A DNA stretch of 64,000 nt from Pontibacillus marinus BH030004 = DSM 16465 (GCF_000425225.1 NZ_AULJ01000034.1:1-64000); one strand, 5' to 3'; numbered from the stretch's first letter, positions 17,759 to 24,841 are shown. The notes: generated by a model not told the origin, from the letters alone. Program-made: numbers and translations.

Positions 17759-18631
17759 ATGATGGTTGGAGAAACGCTAAAAAGCTTTGTTATGATTGCA
17801 TTGGAATTGGTTGTTCTGTTTATAGGTGTATCTTTACTCATGAATTATTTACAGAAATACATCCCGTACCAAAAAGTTGAGAAAGTACTTTCAAACAGTA
17901 ATAAACTTTTAGGTTCTTTGATTGCAGTCTTATTTGCTTTTATTACACCTTTTTGTTCGTGTTCAACCATTCCGGTGGTCGTTAATATGTTAAACAAAAA
18001 GCTGAACTTTGGAATGGTTATGATTTTTCTATTTGCATCCCCATTATTGGATCCGACCATATTAACGGTAATGGGCGTCATTCTAGGATGGAAAGTGACG
18101 ATTGTTTATACGGTGATTACCACTGTCTTCTCCATTGTAATGGGTTTACTACTCCATACATTTGGATTCGAAAAAGCCGTTAAAGATGTAGTTGTTACAG
18201 GGTTTTCTCCAGATGAAGAATCGGATACATCCTTGAAAGGTTCATGGAAAGAAACTGTGGGTCTCATGAAAACGGTACTTCCTTACTTAGTACTAGGGGC
18301 TTTAATCGGAGCAGTAATACATGGTTTAGTACCAACCGAATTTGTTGCTAGTGTATTTGGTGATGAAGCATGGTGGCTAGTGCCCGTAGCAGCAGTATTA
18401 GGTATTCCATTGTATATACGTTTGTCCAGTATGGTCCCAATCTCTCAAGTATTAGTATTAAAAGGAATGGCACTGGGGCCAGTTATGGCTATGCTTATAA
18501 GTTCAGCAGGTGCAAGCTTGCCAGAGGTAATTTTATTAAAATCTATTTTTAAGAAGGAACTCGTTGTTACTTTCGTAGCGTCAGTGATTATTATGTCCAC
18601 CGTGTCAGGATGGATATTTTATATGATTTAA
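17759..18631 (+). CDS. ArsP-type permease (DUF318 family)
   Basis: Membrane permease of 290 residues with eight or so helices. ITPFCSCSTIPVVVNMLNKK near residue 60-80 is the DUF318/ArsP signature with a conserved Cys motif; a second half contains VLGIPLYIRLSSMVPISQVLVLKGMALGPVMAMLISSAGASLPE. The family exports trivalent organoarsenicals; other members are linked to other thiophilic metals, so the substrate is inferred. The start is ATG 17759 (6 bases after AAGGAG), with ATG 17762 as an alternative. It is co-regulated with its neighbours by shared operators. Confidence 0.85.
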   Translation: MMVGETLKSFVMIALELVVLFIGVSLLMNYLQKYIPYQKVEKVLSNSNKLLGSLIAVLFAFITPFCSCSTIPVVVNMLNKKLNFGMVMIFLFASPLLDPTILTVMGVILGWKVTIVYTVITTVFSIVMGLLLHTFGFEKAVKDVVVTGFSPDEESDTSLKGSWKETVGLMKTVLPYLVLGALIGAVIHGLVPTEFVASVFGDEAWWLVPVAAVLGIPLYIRLSSMVPISQVLVLKGMALGPVMAMLISSAGASLPEVILLKSIFKKELVVTFVASVIIMSTVSGWIFYMI

Positions 18632-18634
18632 TTA

Positions 18635-18650
18635 ATCAAAAAAATTTGAT
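18635..18650 (+). promoter_or_regulatory. ArsR-type operator 3 before the Cys-Cys peptide
   Basis: ATCAAAAAAATTTGAT with the same half-sites and spacer length as operators 1 and 2, followed three bases later by the AAGGAGG of the small gene. Confidence 0.75.
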
Positions 18651-18668
18651 ATAAGGAGGTGGAGAAGT

Positions 18669-18761
18669 ATGAAAAAACTTATTCAAGCTTTAACGGGGAA
18701 AGGGAATAAGAAGAAGGATTGCTGTAAAGTAGAGATTAAAGAGAAAGAAGAAAAGAAGTAA
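18669..18761 (+). CDS. 30-residue Lys-rich Cys-Cys microprotein linked to ArsR and permease
   Basis: Frame of 30 residues: starts MKKLIQALTGKG, then a KKKDCCK core (Cys18-Cys19) and a Lys/Glu-rich tail. A strong AAGGAGGTGG box lies 8 bases before the ATG and an ArsR-type operator sits right before that box, which together make translation likely. The N-terminal eight residues could form a short amphipathic helix at the membrane. A vicinal Cys pair could carry a thiophilic metal or trivalent arsenical to the permease or sensor; that role is inference. I know no named family for it. Confidence 0.7.
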   Translation: MKKLIQALTGKGNKKKDCCKVEIKEKEEKK

Positions 18762-18847
18762 CGTCACATAAGCGCATGGAGATAGGGGAAACTAGTTTAA
18801 CATAAAACACTTTAGGTATGCTTTGGAGTGATGAGGTGGACACGAGA

Positions 18848-19429
18848 ATGAAATGGATATTAGGGATTGTAGTGTTAGGGTGGGTGTATATTCAGATTTC
18901 AAGTACTTCATTTGCAACAACCGATAAAGCTGAAGAAACAAAAAATAAACTGGATCTCAGTAAGGTCACGCATATGAACTCTGAAACCTTGCCAGACCCG
19001 GAGCTAGAAAAGGCTTTTAGCAAGGTTTTTGATTTAGAGAAAGGTAAAGATCAGATTACTTACTATTACAACCGAATTGATCTTAATGATGATCAAGTAC
19101 CAGAAACAATTGTGTTTTTGGTTGGTCCTTACGTTTGTGGAACAGGTGGTTGTAGTGGAATTATTTTTACACATGACCATGATCTGATTTCTAAGATTTC
19201 ATTAGTTCGTAATCCAATTATTATACGGAATAAGAAAACGAATGGTTGGAAAAACATTGTGATGTATGTAGCAGGTGGAGGTATGGAGCCGAGCTATAAA
19301 GAATTAAAATTTAACGGGAATGCTTATCCATTAAACCCTTCCATTCAACCTGATGTACAAGATAAACAAATTGAAGGAATTGGGGTTATTAATGATGAAT
19401 TAGGAGGAAATAGCGGAATTAAATATTAA
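18848..19429 (+). CDS. Secreted protein of unknown function
   Basis: 193 residues with a signal peptide (KWILGIVVLGWVYIQISSTSFA, cleavage expected near residue 26) and a soluble domain with acidic segments. YYYNRIDLNDDQVPETIVFLVGPYVCGTGGCSG contains an EF-hand-like DLNDDQVPE stretch and a CGTGGC Cys pair, seen in small exported proteins of unknown role that resemble calcium-binding repeat proteins. The ATG at 18848 follows GAGGTGG by 9 bases. It ends in its own terminator, followed by the first 135-bp repeat. Confidence 0.7.
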   Translation: MKWILGIVVLGWVYIQISSTSFATTDKAEETKNKLDLSKVTHMNSETLPDPELEKAFSKVFDLEKGKDQITYYYNRIDLNDDQVPETIVFLVGPYVCGTGGCSGIIFTHDHDLISKISLVRNPIIIRNKKTNGWKNIVMYVAGGGMEPSYKELKFNGNAYPLNPSIQPDVQDKQIEGIGVINDELGGNSGIKY

Positions 19430-19457
19430 AAAATCACCCGAGTTTCGGGTGATTTTT
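19429..19457 (+). terminator. Terminator of secreted-protein gene
   Basis: AAAATCACCCGA, loop GTTT, TCGGGTGATTTTTT. Confidence 0.9.
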
Positions 19458-19591
19458 TACACGTTAAGAAAGTATAAAATTTTAGCAATGGAGAAATTCG
19501 ACATTGCTAAAATTTTGAAAGTATGAAGTATAAGCCAAGGCTAAGCCTCTGTCTGCGCCTTAAAAGGCTTGCCAATCGGCAAGTTTTCTTT
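19457..19591. repeat. 135-bp intergenic repeat, copy 1
   Basis: The same 135-base sequence recurs in the same orientation at 37636-37770 with eight mismatches and no gaps. In this copy AAAATTTTAGCAATG and CATTGCTAAAATTTT form a perfect 15-bp stem around 19477-19516, followed by the 3' block GCCTTAAAAGGC and the hairpin CTTGCCAATCGGCAAG with a T tail. No start codon or coding pattern is shared. It may be a structured RNA or a miniature mobile element; the 3' hairpin looks like a terminator. Confidence 0.85.
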
Positions 19592-20138
19592 ATGACTTTT
19601 CTTTAGGATGTGTTTGTTCTAGCAAGGTTTCTAATACACGCTTACGCATCTCTTGATCTAATGTTCCAAGACCAAATATTTCAGAAAGCCATAAGCCATC
19701 TACGGCTAAGCGCAATATCGTAGCCTGTACGTCATCAAGTCCATCTTGTTGGATCTGTTCTTGCCAGTGATCATACGTTTCTTGAAGCGGCTTTAATAAA
19801 TCAGGGTTAATCCCTTGGGCCGCAAGCATTCCAGCACTAATCTCTTTATTTTCAAGACTTTGTTTGTACATTGTATTGACGAAAGCTCTTGTCCACTTTC
19901 CTGTTTCCTCTGAATCTTCTTTAGTAGAACCTTCTACGTTTTCACGGTATATATTGTCCATATGCTGAACGAGGCCTTTTACTAGAGCCTCTTTACTCTC
20001 AAAATGATATAACAATCCACCCTTACTCACTTCAGCTTGTTTCGCTACAGCATCAAGGGTGAGTGCATCAATTCCTTGGTTGTGCACAATTAAAGCTGCT
20101 GCTTCTAATAATTTCTGCCGTTTCGATACTCTTGGCAT
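19590..20138 (-). CDS. TetR-family repressor of the carnitine operon
   Basis: Local repressor of 182 residues. N-terminal TetR helix-turn-helix at about residues 10-55 (ALTLDAVAKQAEVSKGGLLYHFESKEALVKGL) with a typical divergent ligand domain. Transcribed divergently from the L-carnitine pathway genes; a perfect 12-bp inverted repeat overlaps their promoter. The ligand could be carnitine, dehydrocarnitine or a CoA ester, which is inferred. Its stop codon lies at the edge of the 135-bp repeat. Confidence 0.88.
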   Translation of the reverse strand: MPRVSKRQKLLEAAALIVHNQGIDALTLDAVAKQAEVSKGGLLYHFESKEALVKGLVQHMDNIYRENVEGSTKEDSEETGKWTRAFVNTMYKQSLENKEISAGMLAAQGINPDLLKPLQETYDHWQEQIQQDGLDDVQATILRLAVDGLWLSEIFGLGTLDQEMRKRVLETLLEQTHPKEKS

Positions 20139-20261
20139 AATTTTTCCCTCACATAGTTTAGGTTTTTTTTATCCATCTAATCGTAACAATAGCGAAATCC
20201 TTTTTCAATTTGCATTCGTACATACTATCCATCTATTTACATGATTACATAAAAGAAACGT

Positions 20262-20295
20262 TTGAAACTATACAGTCCAGATGGTATAGTTTCAA
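20262..20295 (+). promoter_or_regulatory. TetR operator built into the carnitine operon promoter
   Basis: Perfect inverted repeat TTGAAACTATAC (20262-20273), 10-base spacer, GTATAGTTTCAA (20284-20295). The arms contain the -35 TTGAAA (20262-20267) and -10 TATAGT (20285-20290), 17 bases apart, so repressor binding would block RNA polymerase directly. Confidence 0.85.
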
Positions 20296-20326
20296 TTAGT
20301 TATTTAATTCGAAGGAGGAGTTCATA

Positions 20327-21217
20327 GTGAAAAATAAAATCTTACTAACATCAGCCGTAACAGGTGCAGGTGATACAACACAAAAGAACCCTAACGTACC
20401 AGTGACGCCTAAGCAGATTGCAGACTCCGCAATTGAATCAGCAAAAGCTGGAGCCACAGTAGCTCACGTTCATGCACGTGATCCCAAAACTGGCGGTATT
20501 AGTCATGATTTAGATCATTACCGTGAAATTGTAGATCGCATTCGCGAATCTGAGACAGATGTCATTATTAACATTACATCTGGTGGAGGTGGAGACTTTA
20601 TTCCAAGTCTTGCAACGCCAGCTGCAGGAGGCGATGGAACGGATATTCAAACTCCATCCGAACGTCACGAACCGGTAGGCGAACTTTTGCCAGAAATGTG
20701 TACGCTTGATTGTGGAAGCACAAACTTCGGCAATATGATCTATATGAGTCCAACAGATTGGTTGCGTGAACAAGCCAAATTAGTACAAGAAAGTGGAGTG
20801 AAGCCAGAACTTGAATGTTTTGATACAGGTCACCTTCGCTTTGCGAAACAACTTATCCAGGAAGGGCTTGTAGATGGAGATCCCATGTTCCAATTTTGCC
20901 TAGGGATCCCATGGGGAGCAGAAGCGGATGCAGAGACAATGATGTATATGAAGAATCGCTTACCAGAGAATGCTCATTGGTCTGCTTTTGGTATTGGACG
21001 CATGCAGTTCCCAATCGCTGCTCAAGCAGCTCTTTTAGGTGGAAATGTTCGAGTGGGTCTTGAGGATAACATGTATCTTTCTAAAGGTGTCTTAGCTAAA
21101 AATGAACAATTGGTAGACAAAGCTGTATCAATGCTTGGCGGACATGGCATTGAACCCATGACACCACAAGAAGCACGAGAGTATTTAAATCTACGCAATC
21201 CGCATGGAGGGAAATAA
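20327..21217 (+). CDS. 3-dehydrocarnitine cleavage enzyme (BKACE, DUF849 family)
   Basis: Beta-keto acid cleavage enzyme: expected to join 3-dehydrocarnitine and acetyl-CoA to give betainyl-CoA and acetoacetate. The 296-residue protein has the metal-binding HVHARDP (His47, His49), NITSGGGGD, TLDCGSTNFG and the C-terminal VGLEDNMYLSKG typical of BKACE enzymes. GTG start 6 bases after AAGGAGGAG. The substrate is assigned from the pathway neighbours, carnitine dehydrogenase and a betainyl-CoA thioesterase; on its own it would only be a DUF849 enzyme. Confidence 0.85.
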   Translation: MKNKILLTSAVTGAGDTTQKNPNVPVTPKQIADSAIESAKAGATVAHVHARDPKTGGISHDLDHYREIVDRIRESETDVIINITSGGGGDFIPSLATPAAGGDGTDIQTPSERHEPVGELLPEMCTLDCGSTNFGNMIYMSPTDWLREQAKLVQESGVKPELECFDTGHLRFAKQLIQEGLVDGDPMFQFCLGIPWGAEADAETMMYMKNRLPENAHWSAFGIGRMQFPIAAQAALLGGNVRVGLEDNMYLSKGVLAKNEQLVDKAVSMLGGHGIEPMTPQEAREYLNLRNPHGGK

Positions 21218-21219
21218 GT

Positions 21220-22179
21220 ATGACAACACAGATTCAAACAGTTGCCGTAGTTGGAACAGGTGTTATCGGGAATGGATGGATTGCACGCTTTTTAGCGCAC
21301 GGTTATGATGTAGTAGCAACAGATCCAGCTGAAGGAGCAGAAGAACGTATGAGAAAAGCTGTTGATCATGCTTGGCCTTATGTAGAAGAGTTAGGCTTGG
21401 CTGAAGGAGCTTCAAAGGATCGTTTGACTTTTGAAAAAGATCTTTCAAAAGCTGTAGCGGATGCTGATTTCATTCAGGAGAATGTTCCGGAAATAGAAGA
21501 GCTTAAGCAGACTGTGCTTCAGAGTATTGATCAACATGCAAAACCTGATGCTGTGATCGGTTCAAGTACGTCTGGTATTATGCCGTCTGAATTACAAGCT
21601 AACCTACAACACCCAGAGCGCTTCGTTGTTGCGCATCCATTTCACCCTGTTTATATTTTGCCTTTGGTCGAGGTAGTGCCAGGTAAAGCGACAACAAAGG
21701 AGCATGTGGAGAAAGCGCAAGGTTTTTTCGAAGGGCTTAATATGAAAGCATTGCTCGTCCGTCATGAAATTGAAGGGCATATCGCAGATCGGTTAATCGA
21801 GGCAATTTGGCGTGAGTCTCTTCATATTGTAAATGAAGGAATTGCGACCACTGAAGAAGTGGATCAAGCATTTATTTATGGAGCGGGACAACGCTATGCC
21901 CAGTATGGTCCATTCCTTACGTTCCACCTAGCTGGAGGAGAAGGCGGCATGCGTCATATGCTTAAACAATTTGGTCCAGCATTGAAAAAGCCATGGACAA
22001 AACTTGAAGCACCTGAATTAACTGATGAACTTTATGATAAAGTCGTATCGGGTTGTGAACAGCAAGCTGGCGATTTATCGATGTCTGAATTAGATCAAAA
22101 TCGAAATGAATTTTTAGTCCGTTTACTTGATCTTGTGAAGGAATATTGGCCTGAAGACCAGAAGAAAGAAAAAGTATAA
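21220..22179 (+). CDS. L-carnitine 3-dehydrogenase
   Basis: NAD-dependent oxidation of L-carnitine to 3-dehydrocarnitine. 319 residues in the 3-hydroxyacyl-CoA dehydrogenase fold: Rossmann loop VGTGVIGNGW (residues 11-20), the family NVPEIEELKQ and SSTSGIMPSEL, catalytic His in AHPFHPVYILPLVEVVPG (about 143) and a C-terminal helical domain with AGGEGGMRHMLKQFGPALK. The trimethylammonium-substrate assignment depends on the operon. It starts 2 bases after the BKACE stop. Confidence 0.88.
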   Translation: MTTQIQTVAVVGTGVIGNGWIARFLAHGYDVVATDPAEGAEERMRKAVDHAWPYVEELGLAEGASKDRLTFEKDLSKAVADADFIQENVPEIEELKQTVLQSIDQHAKPDAVIGSSTSGIMPSELQANLQHPERFVVAHPFHPVYILPLVEVVPGKATTKEHVEKAQGFFEGLNMKALLVRHEIEGHIADRLIEAIWRESLHIVNEGIATTEEVDQAFIYGAGQRYAQYGPFLTFHLAGGEGGMRHMLKQFGPALKKPWTKLEAPELTDELYDKVVSGCEQQAGDLSMSELDQNRNEFLVRLLDLVKEYWPEDQKKEKV

Positions 22180-22194
22180 ATCGGAGGTGTGAGC

Positions 22195-22665
22195 GTGCAA
22201 CAAACATTTAGCTTTGAACAAAACGTATTGCCTGAATGGGTAGATTACAATGGTCATATGAATGATGCTGAATATGCCCGAGCCTTTAGTTTGGCGGGGG
22301 AAGCATATTTAGAGCATATTGGTTTGGGAGAGAGTGGACGTGCAGAACATTCTTACACGATTTTTACTTTAGAAACGCATATTTGTTATTTAAAAGAAGC
22401 CCATGAAGGGGAGACCCTTACCGTCAAAAGTCAACTGCTCGATACAGATGAAAAAAGGCTTCATCAATTTCTTGCTATGGAAAATGCTCAAGGCTACCTT
22501 GTTGCAACGATGGAACAGATGCTTATGGGGATGGATCAAAACGAAGGACGTCCGGCTCCTTTTCCTGAAAAAGTTGCTAGGAAAGTTGAAGGAATTTTCC
22601 TAGTAGATTCAAAGAAGGATCTACCAAAACAAGCTGGTAGGCAGATAGGAATTCGAAAAAAATAA
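22195..22665 (+). CDS. Betainyl-CoA thioesterase (4HBT hotdog family)
   Basis: Expected to release glycine betaine from betainyl-CoA, completing conversion of L-carnitine to the osmoprotectant. 156 residues in the hotdog fold with WVDYNGHMNDAEYARAFSLAGEAYLEHIGL, the 4-hydroxybenzoyl-CoA thioesterase-type active site (Asn/His/Asp near the N terminus). GTG at 22195 lies 7 bases after GGAGG; a nearer in-frame GTG at 22189 is too close. Last gene of the TetR-controlled operon; terminator follows. Confidence 0.82.
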   Translation: MQQTFSFEQNVLPEWVDYNGHMNDAEYARAFSLAGEAYLEHIGLGESGRAEHSYTIFTLETHICYLKEAHEGETLTVKSQLLDTDEKRLHQFLAMENAQGYLVATMEQMLMGMDQNEGRPAPFPEKVARKVEGIFLVDSKKDLPKQAGRQIGIRKK

Positions 22666-22673
22666 AGCAGTTT

Positions 22674-22708
22674 AAAGGACCTCGGATCTTGTTCCGTGGT
22701 CTTTTTTA
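22674..22708 (+). terminator. Terminator of carnitine operon
   Basis: AAAGGACCTCGGA pairs with TCCGTGGTCTTTTTT with one G-T, ending in a T run. Confidence 0.8.
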
Positions 22709-22728
22709 TACTCTTATTTTCCAAATTA

Positions 22729-22754
22729 TGAAACTTAATGGAAATAAAAACGTA
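22729..22754 (+). promoter_or_regulatory. Consensus SigW promoter before the Gly-rich peptides
   Basis: TGAAAC at 22729-22734 and CGTA at 22751-22754 separated by exactly 16 bases, the SigW consensus without mismatch. The first coding start is 25 bases downstream. The sigW gene in this window has the same promoter type. Confidence 0.8.
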
Positions 22755-22778
22755 CTAATTGTATAAGAGGTGATAAAA

Positions 22779-22952
22779 GTGGAAGCATTATTTGTTATCT
22801 TTTTTATTATTATTGTCGTTATTAATATTGGCAAGAAGGCATCAGGTGGAGGCTTTCATGGCGGTGATCATCATGATCATTCCGATTCTGGAGGCGGAGG
22901 TTTCTTTGGTGGTGATGGAGGCTTCGGCGGTGACGGCGGAGGTGGTGAATAA
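22779..22952 (+). CDS. Gly/His/Asp-rich single-span membrane peptide 1
   Basis: 57 residues: an N-terminal membrane helix (EALFVIFFIIIVVINIG), then a low-complexity tail of Gly, Asp, His and Phe (GGFHGGDHHDHSDSGGGG, then FFGGDGG repeats) ending GGGE. The GTG at 22779 is 6 bases after AGAGGTG; a GTG nine bases earlier overlaps that box. It is followed two bases later by a related gene. His/Asp clusters hint at metal or surface binding. The tail recalls the Gly-rich ends of TPM/YgcG proteins but the enzymatic domain is missing. No function known to me. Confidence 0.75.
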   Translation: MEALFVIFFIIIVVINIGKKASGGGFHGGDHHDHSDSGGGGFFGGDGGFGGDGGGGE

Positions 22953-22954
22953 CA

Positions 22955-23146
22955 ATGGGAGGGTTTATCTTATTTTTTGCTCTTCTTTTTATTATAATCA
23001 TTGTTCTTAAATTAGCTAAATTCGATAAAGGTGGAGTAGCTGCAAAGAAAGATAATCTCACTGCACGTAGTCGAAGAGGAGACGCTGGTTCAGGTGGCTT
23101 CTTTTATGGCGGGGATGGTGATGGTGGAGGAGATGGCGGTGAATAA
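22955..23146 (+). CDS. Gly/Asp-rich single-span membrane peptide 2
   Basis: 63 residues: membrane helix GFILFFALLFIIIIVLKLA, a basic stretch (KKDNLTARSRR) and a tail GGFFYGGDGDGGGDGGE that matches the end of peptide 1. It starts 2 bases after peptide 1 and is plainly its relative: same order of helix, linker and GGFF-x-GGDG tail. Both would sit in the membrane with the tail on the same side; the Lys/Arg just after the helix here suggests tail inside, which peptide 1 supports less clearly. A terminator follows, so this is a two-gene unit. Confidence 0.75.
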   Translation: MGGFILFFALLFIIIIVLKLAKFDKGGVAAKKDNLTARSRRGDAGSGGFFYGGDGDGGGDGGE

Positions 23147-23171
23147 TTTATACCATGATTGTGTGTGAATG

Positions 23172-23208
23172 AAAAAACACCTAACCCTCAAGAGGATTAG
23201 GTGTTTTT
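23172..23208. terminator. Terminator after the Gly-rich pair
   Basis: AAAACACCTAACCCTC, loop AA, GAGGATTAGGTGTTTTT. It may also serve the minus-strand YjcZ peptide. Confidence 0.9.
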
Positions 23209-23226
23209 CAGGTTACATTTATCGGC

Positions 23227-23316
23227 TTAATAGAAAGATGCACCAACAATGATAAGAAGGATGAACAGTACAACAATCAACACAAAGTTACTTCCATAGC
23301 CGTATCCGCAAGACAT
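23227..23316 (-). CDS. YjcZ-family sporulation-related microprotein
   Basis: 29 residues, [10 protein letters not shown] followed by the hallmark membrane helix [26 protein letters not shown]-type box before the ATG. Two more members lie at 58986-59120 and 59199-59303. The family is common in Bacillus spore formers; function is not known. Confidence 0.85.
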   Translation of the reverse strand: MSCGYGYGSNFVLIVVLFILLIIVGASFY

Positions 23317-23504
23317 AGAAAAATCTCCCTTCATCATAGTTTAGGTAAGATAAGGTCCCATCAAGATGAAAGCCTTATCCTTTAATACATCATATGGTTG
23401 GGGGACCATCTTTGTATGGGGGAATGCCTATAGAACAACATCCTTTTTAGAATGATAGATTGGCCTACTCATGCTTTACGAAAAAATTTCGAAGGAGTTC
23501 TTTT

Positions 23505-23981
23505 ATGGGGTATGTTATGAACCTAAGAAAGTTTGTAGGAAGCAAGCCTTTAATCGTAGTCGGAGCAAGTGTACTGCTTCTGGATAAGCAAAAGCGGTTA
23601 CTCCTACAGAAGAGAACAGACAATCAATGTTGGGGATTACCTGGTGGTTCTTTAGAGCCTGGAGAGAAGCTACAAGAAGTGGCAGCACGTGAACTTCAGG
23701 AGGAAACTGGACTAAAAGCACATCATCTTGATTTTTTTCAGTTGTTTTCAGGAGAAGAACTTTTTTATAAATATCCACATGGGGATAAGGTGTACAATGT
23801 GATCGCTTCTTACGTTTGTACAGAATTCTCAGGTGAACTAAGGAAAGAGCCAGAGGAAGTTGAAGCATTGCAATACTTCGACTTAGATGACTTACCATCT
23901 CCTTTAAGCCCCCCTGACAAGAAAGTTTTGGAGAGTTTTATTACATATTATACCTGCCAGAGGAAAGCTGCTCCTAAATAA
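23505..23981 (+). CDS. Nudix hydrolase
   Basis: 158 residues; Nudix box GGSLEPGEKLQEVAARELQEETGL complete (G-x5-E-x7-REL-x-EE-x-GL), about residues 45-68. Hydrolyses a nucleoside diphosphate linked to X; substrate not predictable. The VVGASVLLLDKQKRLLLQKRTDNQCWGLPGG run before the box is typical for small bacterial MutT-like proteins. The ATG at 23505 is 7 bases after AAGGAG; longer in-frame versions lack a binding site. Confidence 0.88.
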   Translation: MGYVMNLRKFVGSKPLIVVGASVLLLDKQKRLLLQKRTDNQCWGLPGGSLEPGEKLQEVAARELQEETGLKAHHLDFFQLFSGEELFYKYPHGDKVYNVIASYVCTEFSGELRKEPEEVEALQYFDLDDLPSPLSPPDKKVLESFITYYTCQRKAAPK

Positions 23982-23995
23982 GGAGCAGCTTTTTC
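23963..23995 (+). terminator. Terminator of Nudix gene
   Basis: AAGCTGCTCCT, loop AAATA, AGGAGCAGCTTTTT, overlapping the last codons. Confidence 0.9.
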
Positions 23996-23996
23996 A

Positions 23997-24034
23997 ATAC
24001 CAACTAATTAGACAAACATCAAATTAGTTGGTAT
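23997..24034. promoter_or_regulatory. Perfect 13-bp inverted repeat before the DUF6176 gene
   Basis: ATACCAACTAATT at 23997-24009 and AATTAGTTGGTAT at 24022-24034 with a 12-base spacer. It lies about 40 bases before the next start and looks like an operator for a dimeric regulator not encoded next to it. Confidence 0.65.
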
Positions 24035-24072
24035 GATTTTCTAAAAAGTTAGTCGTAAGGAGAGGATTTATA

Positions 24073-24417
24073 ATGAATGTTGAACTTACCCGTTTCAAGG
24101 TTAAAGAAGGAAAATCTTATAAAGTTGATAAGTGGATGAAACTTTTAAATGACCGAATGGGAGAGGTTTTACTTACTTTACAAGGTGAAAAGATTTATGT
24201 TGAAACGATTTTTCGTGAAGTAGTGAAAGGGGAAGAGTTTCTATATTGGTACCACGTTCAAGGTGAAGGTGGGATTGATGTAACAGAATCTGATCATGCT
24301 ATTGATCATTTGCACTTAGAATATTGGGATGAATGTATTGATCCTAATTATGAACCAGTAGATTTACATCCAGAAGTGATTATGATTCCAGATAAGGTTA
24401 GGGAGACAATGAAATAA
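24073..24417 (+). CDS. DUF6176-family protein
   Basis: 114 residues, cytoplasmic, no membrane segment. VELTRFKVKEGKSYKVDKWMKLLNDRMGEVLLTLQGEKIYVETIFRE fits the DUF6176 family of dimeric alpha-beta-barrel-like small proteins; a role is not known. Start ATG after AAGGAGAGG. It has its own operator-like inverted repeat and its own terminator, so it is probably a single-gene unit with specific control. Confidence 0.7.
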   Translation: MNVELTRFKVKEGKSYKVDKWMKLLNDRMGEVLLTLQGEKIYVETIFREVVKGEEFLYWYHVQGEGGIDVTESDHAIDHLHLEYWDECIDPNYEPVDLHPEVIMIPDKVRETMK

Positions 24418-24430
24418 TTAGATAATAAAT

Positions 24431-24458
24431 AAAGGCGCCTTTTTAAAGGGCGCCTTTT
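24431..24458. terminator. Terminator after DUF6176 gene
   Basis: AAAGGCGCC at 24431-24439 pairs with GGCGCCTTT at 24449-24457. T run on the plus side is short. Confidence 0.8.
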
Positions 24459-24477
24459 CTAATTCTGATTCGGTTTG

Positions 24478-24600
24478 AACATGAAACTTTACGGAATGTA
24501 CTTCATGACACTCCTGTGTGCTAGTTCACACCACCCACTAGCTCTCTGGAACAGGGAAGAGTCTCATTACTGAAAGTCCGTCTACGCCAAAGAAATGTCA
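24478..24600 (-). other. Orphan T-box-like Stem I on the minus strand
   Basis: Read on the minus strand, CCAGAGAGCTAGTGG then GTGGTGTGAACTAG (24549-24521) matches T-box Stem I (AGAGAG bulge, GGTG/GAA apical loop), followed by ATGAAGTACATTCCG (24505-24491). Lined up with the Ile specifier TGAA-A-ATC of the ileS leader in this window, the triplet here is TAC (Tyr). No T-box sequence (AGGGTGG) and no minus-strand gene follow; the next thing downstream on that strand is the DUF6176 terminator. It is likely a remnant. The plus strand has no equivalent match. Confidence 0.5.
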
Positions 24601-24736
24601 TTCAAATATAAATTGTTTGACTCCTTTCTATCTTAGACGCTTTATAGTGTTAAAGTCAAGGGTTGTTATAAAGTTTTTTAAATTTTTTCATAGCTTGTTA
24701 ATTCTAGCTTGTGACTCAGACATAAAAAGACGTAAT

Positions 24737-24765
24737 TTGACAAAAACTAAAAACACCAATAGAAT
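24737..24765 (+). promoter_or_regulatory. SigA promoter of gbsR
   Basis: TTGACA at 24737-24742, 17-base spacer, TAGAAT at 24760-24765; start of transcription expected near 24772. Confidence 0.75.
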
Positions 24766-24802
24766 GTTAATTGTTCAAAACATATTATACAATTTAAATC
24801 AA

Positions 24803-24825
24803 TTAAACAAACTGTACTTGTTTAA
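24803..24825 (+). promoter_or_regulatory. Candidate GbsR operator downstream of the promoter
   Basis: TTAAACAA-ACTGTAC-TTGTTTAA, perfect 8-bp arms, about 30 bases after the expected transcript start and just before the gbsR ribosome binding site. GbsR in Bacillus subtilis is known to repress from sites after the transcription start, so a roadblock here is plausible. Confidence 0.65.
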
Positions 24826-24841
24826 TGCTAGGAGGGATTTA

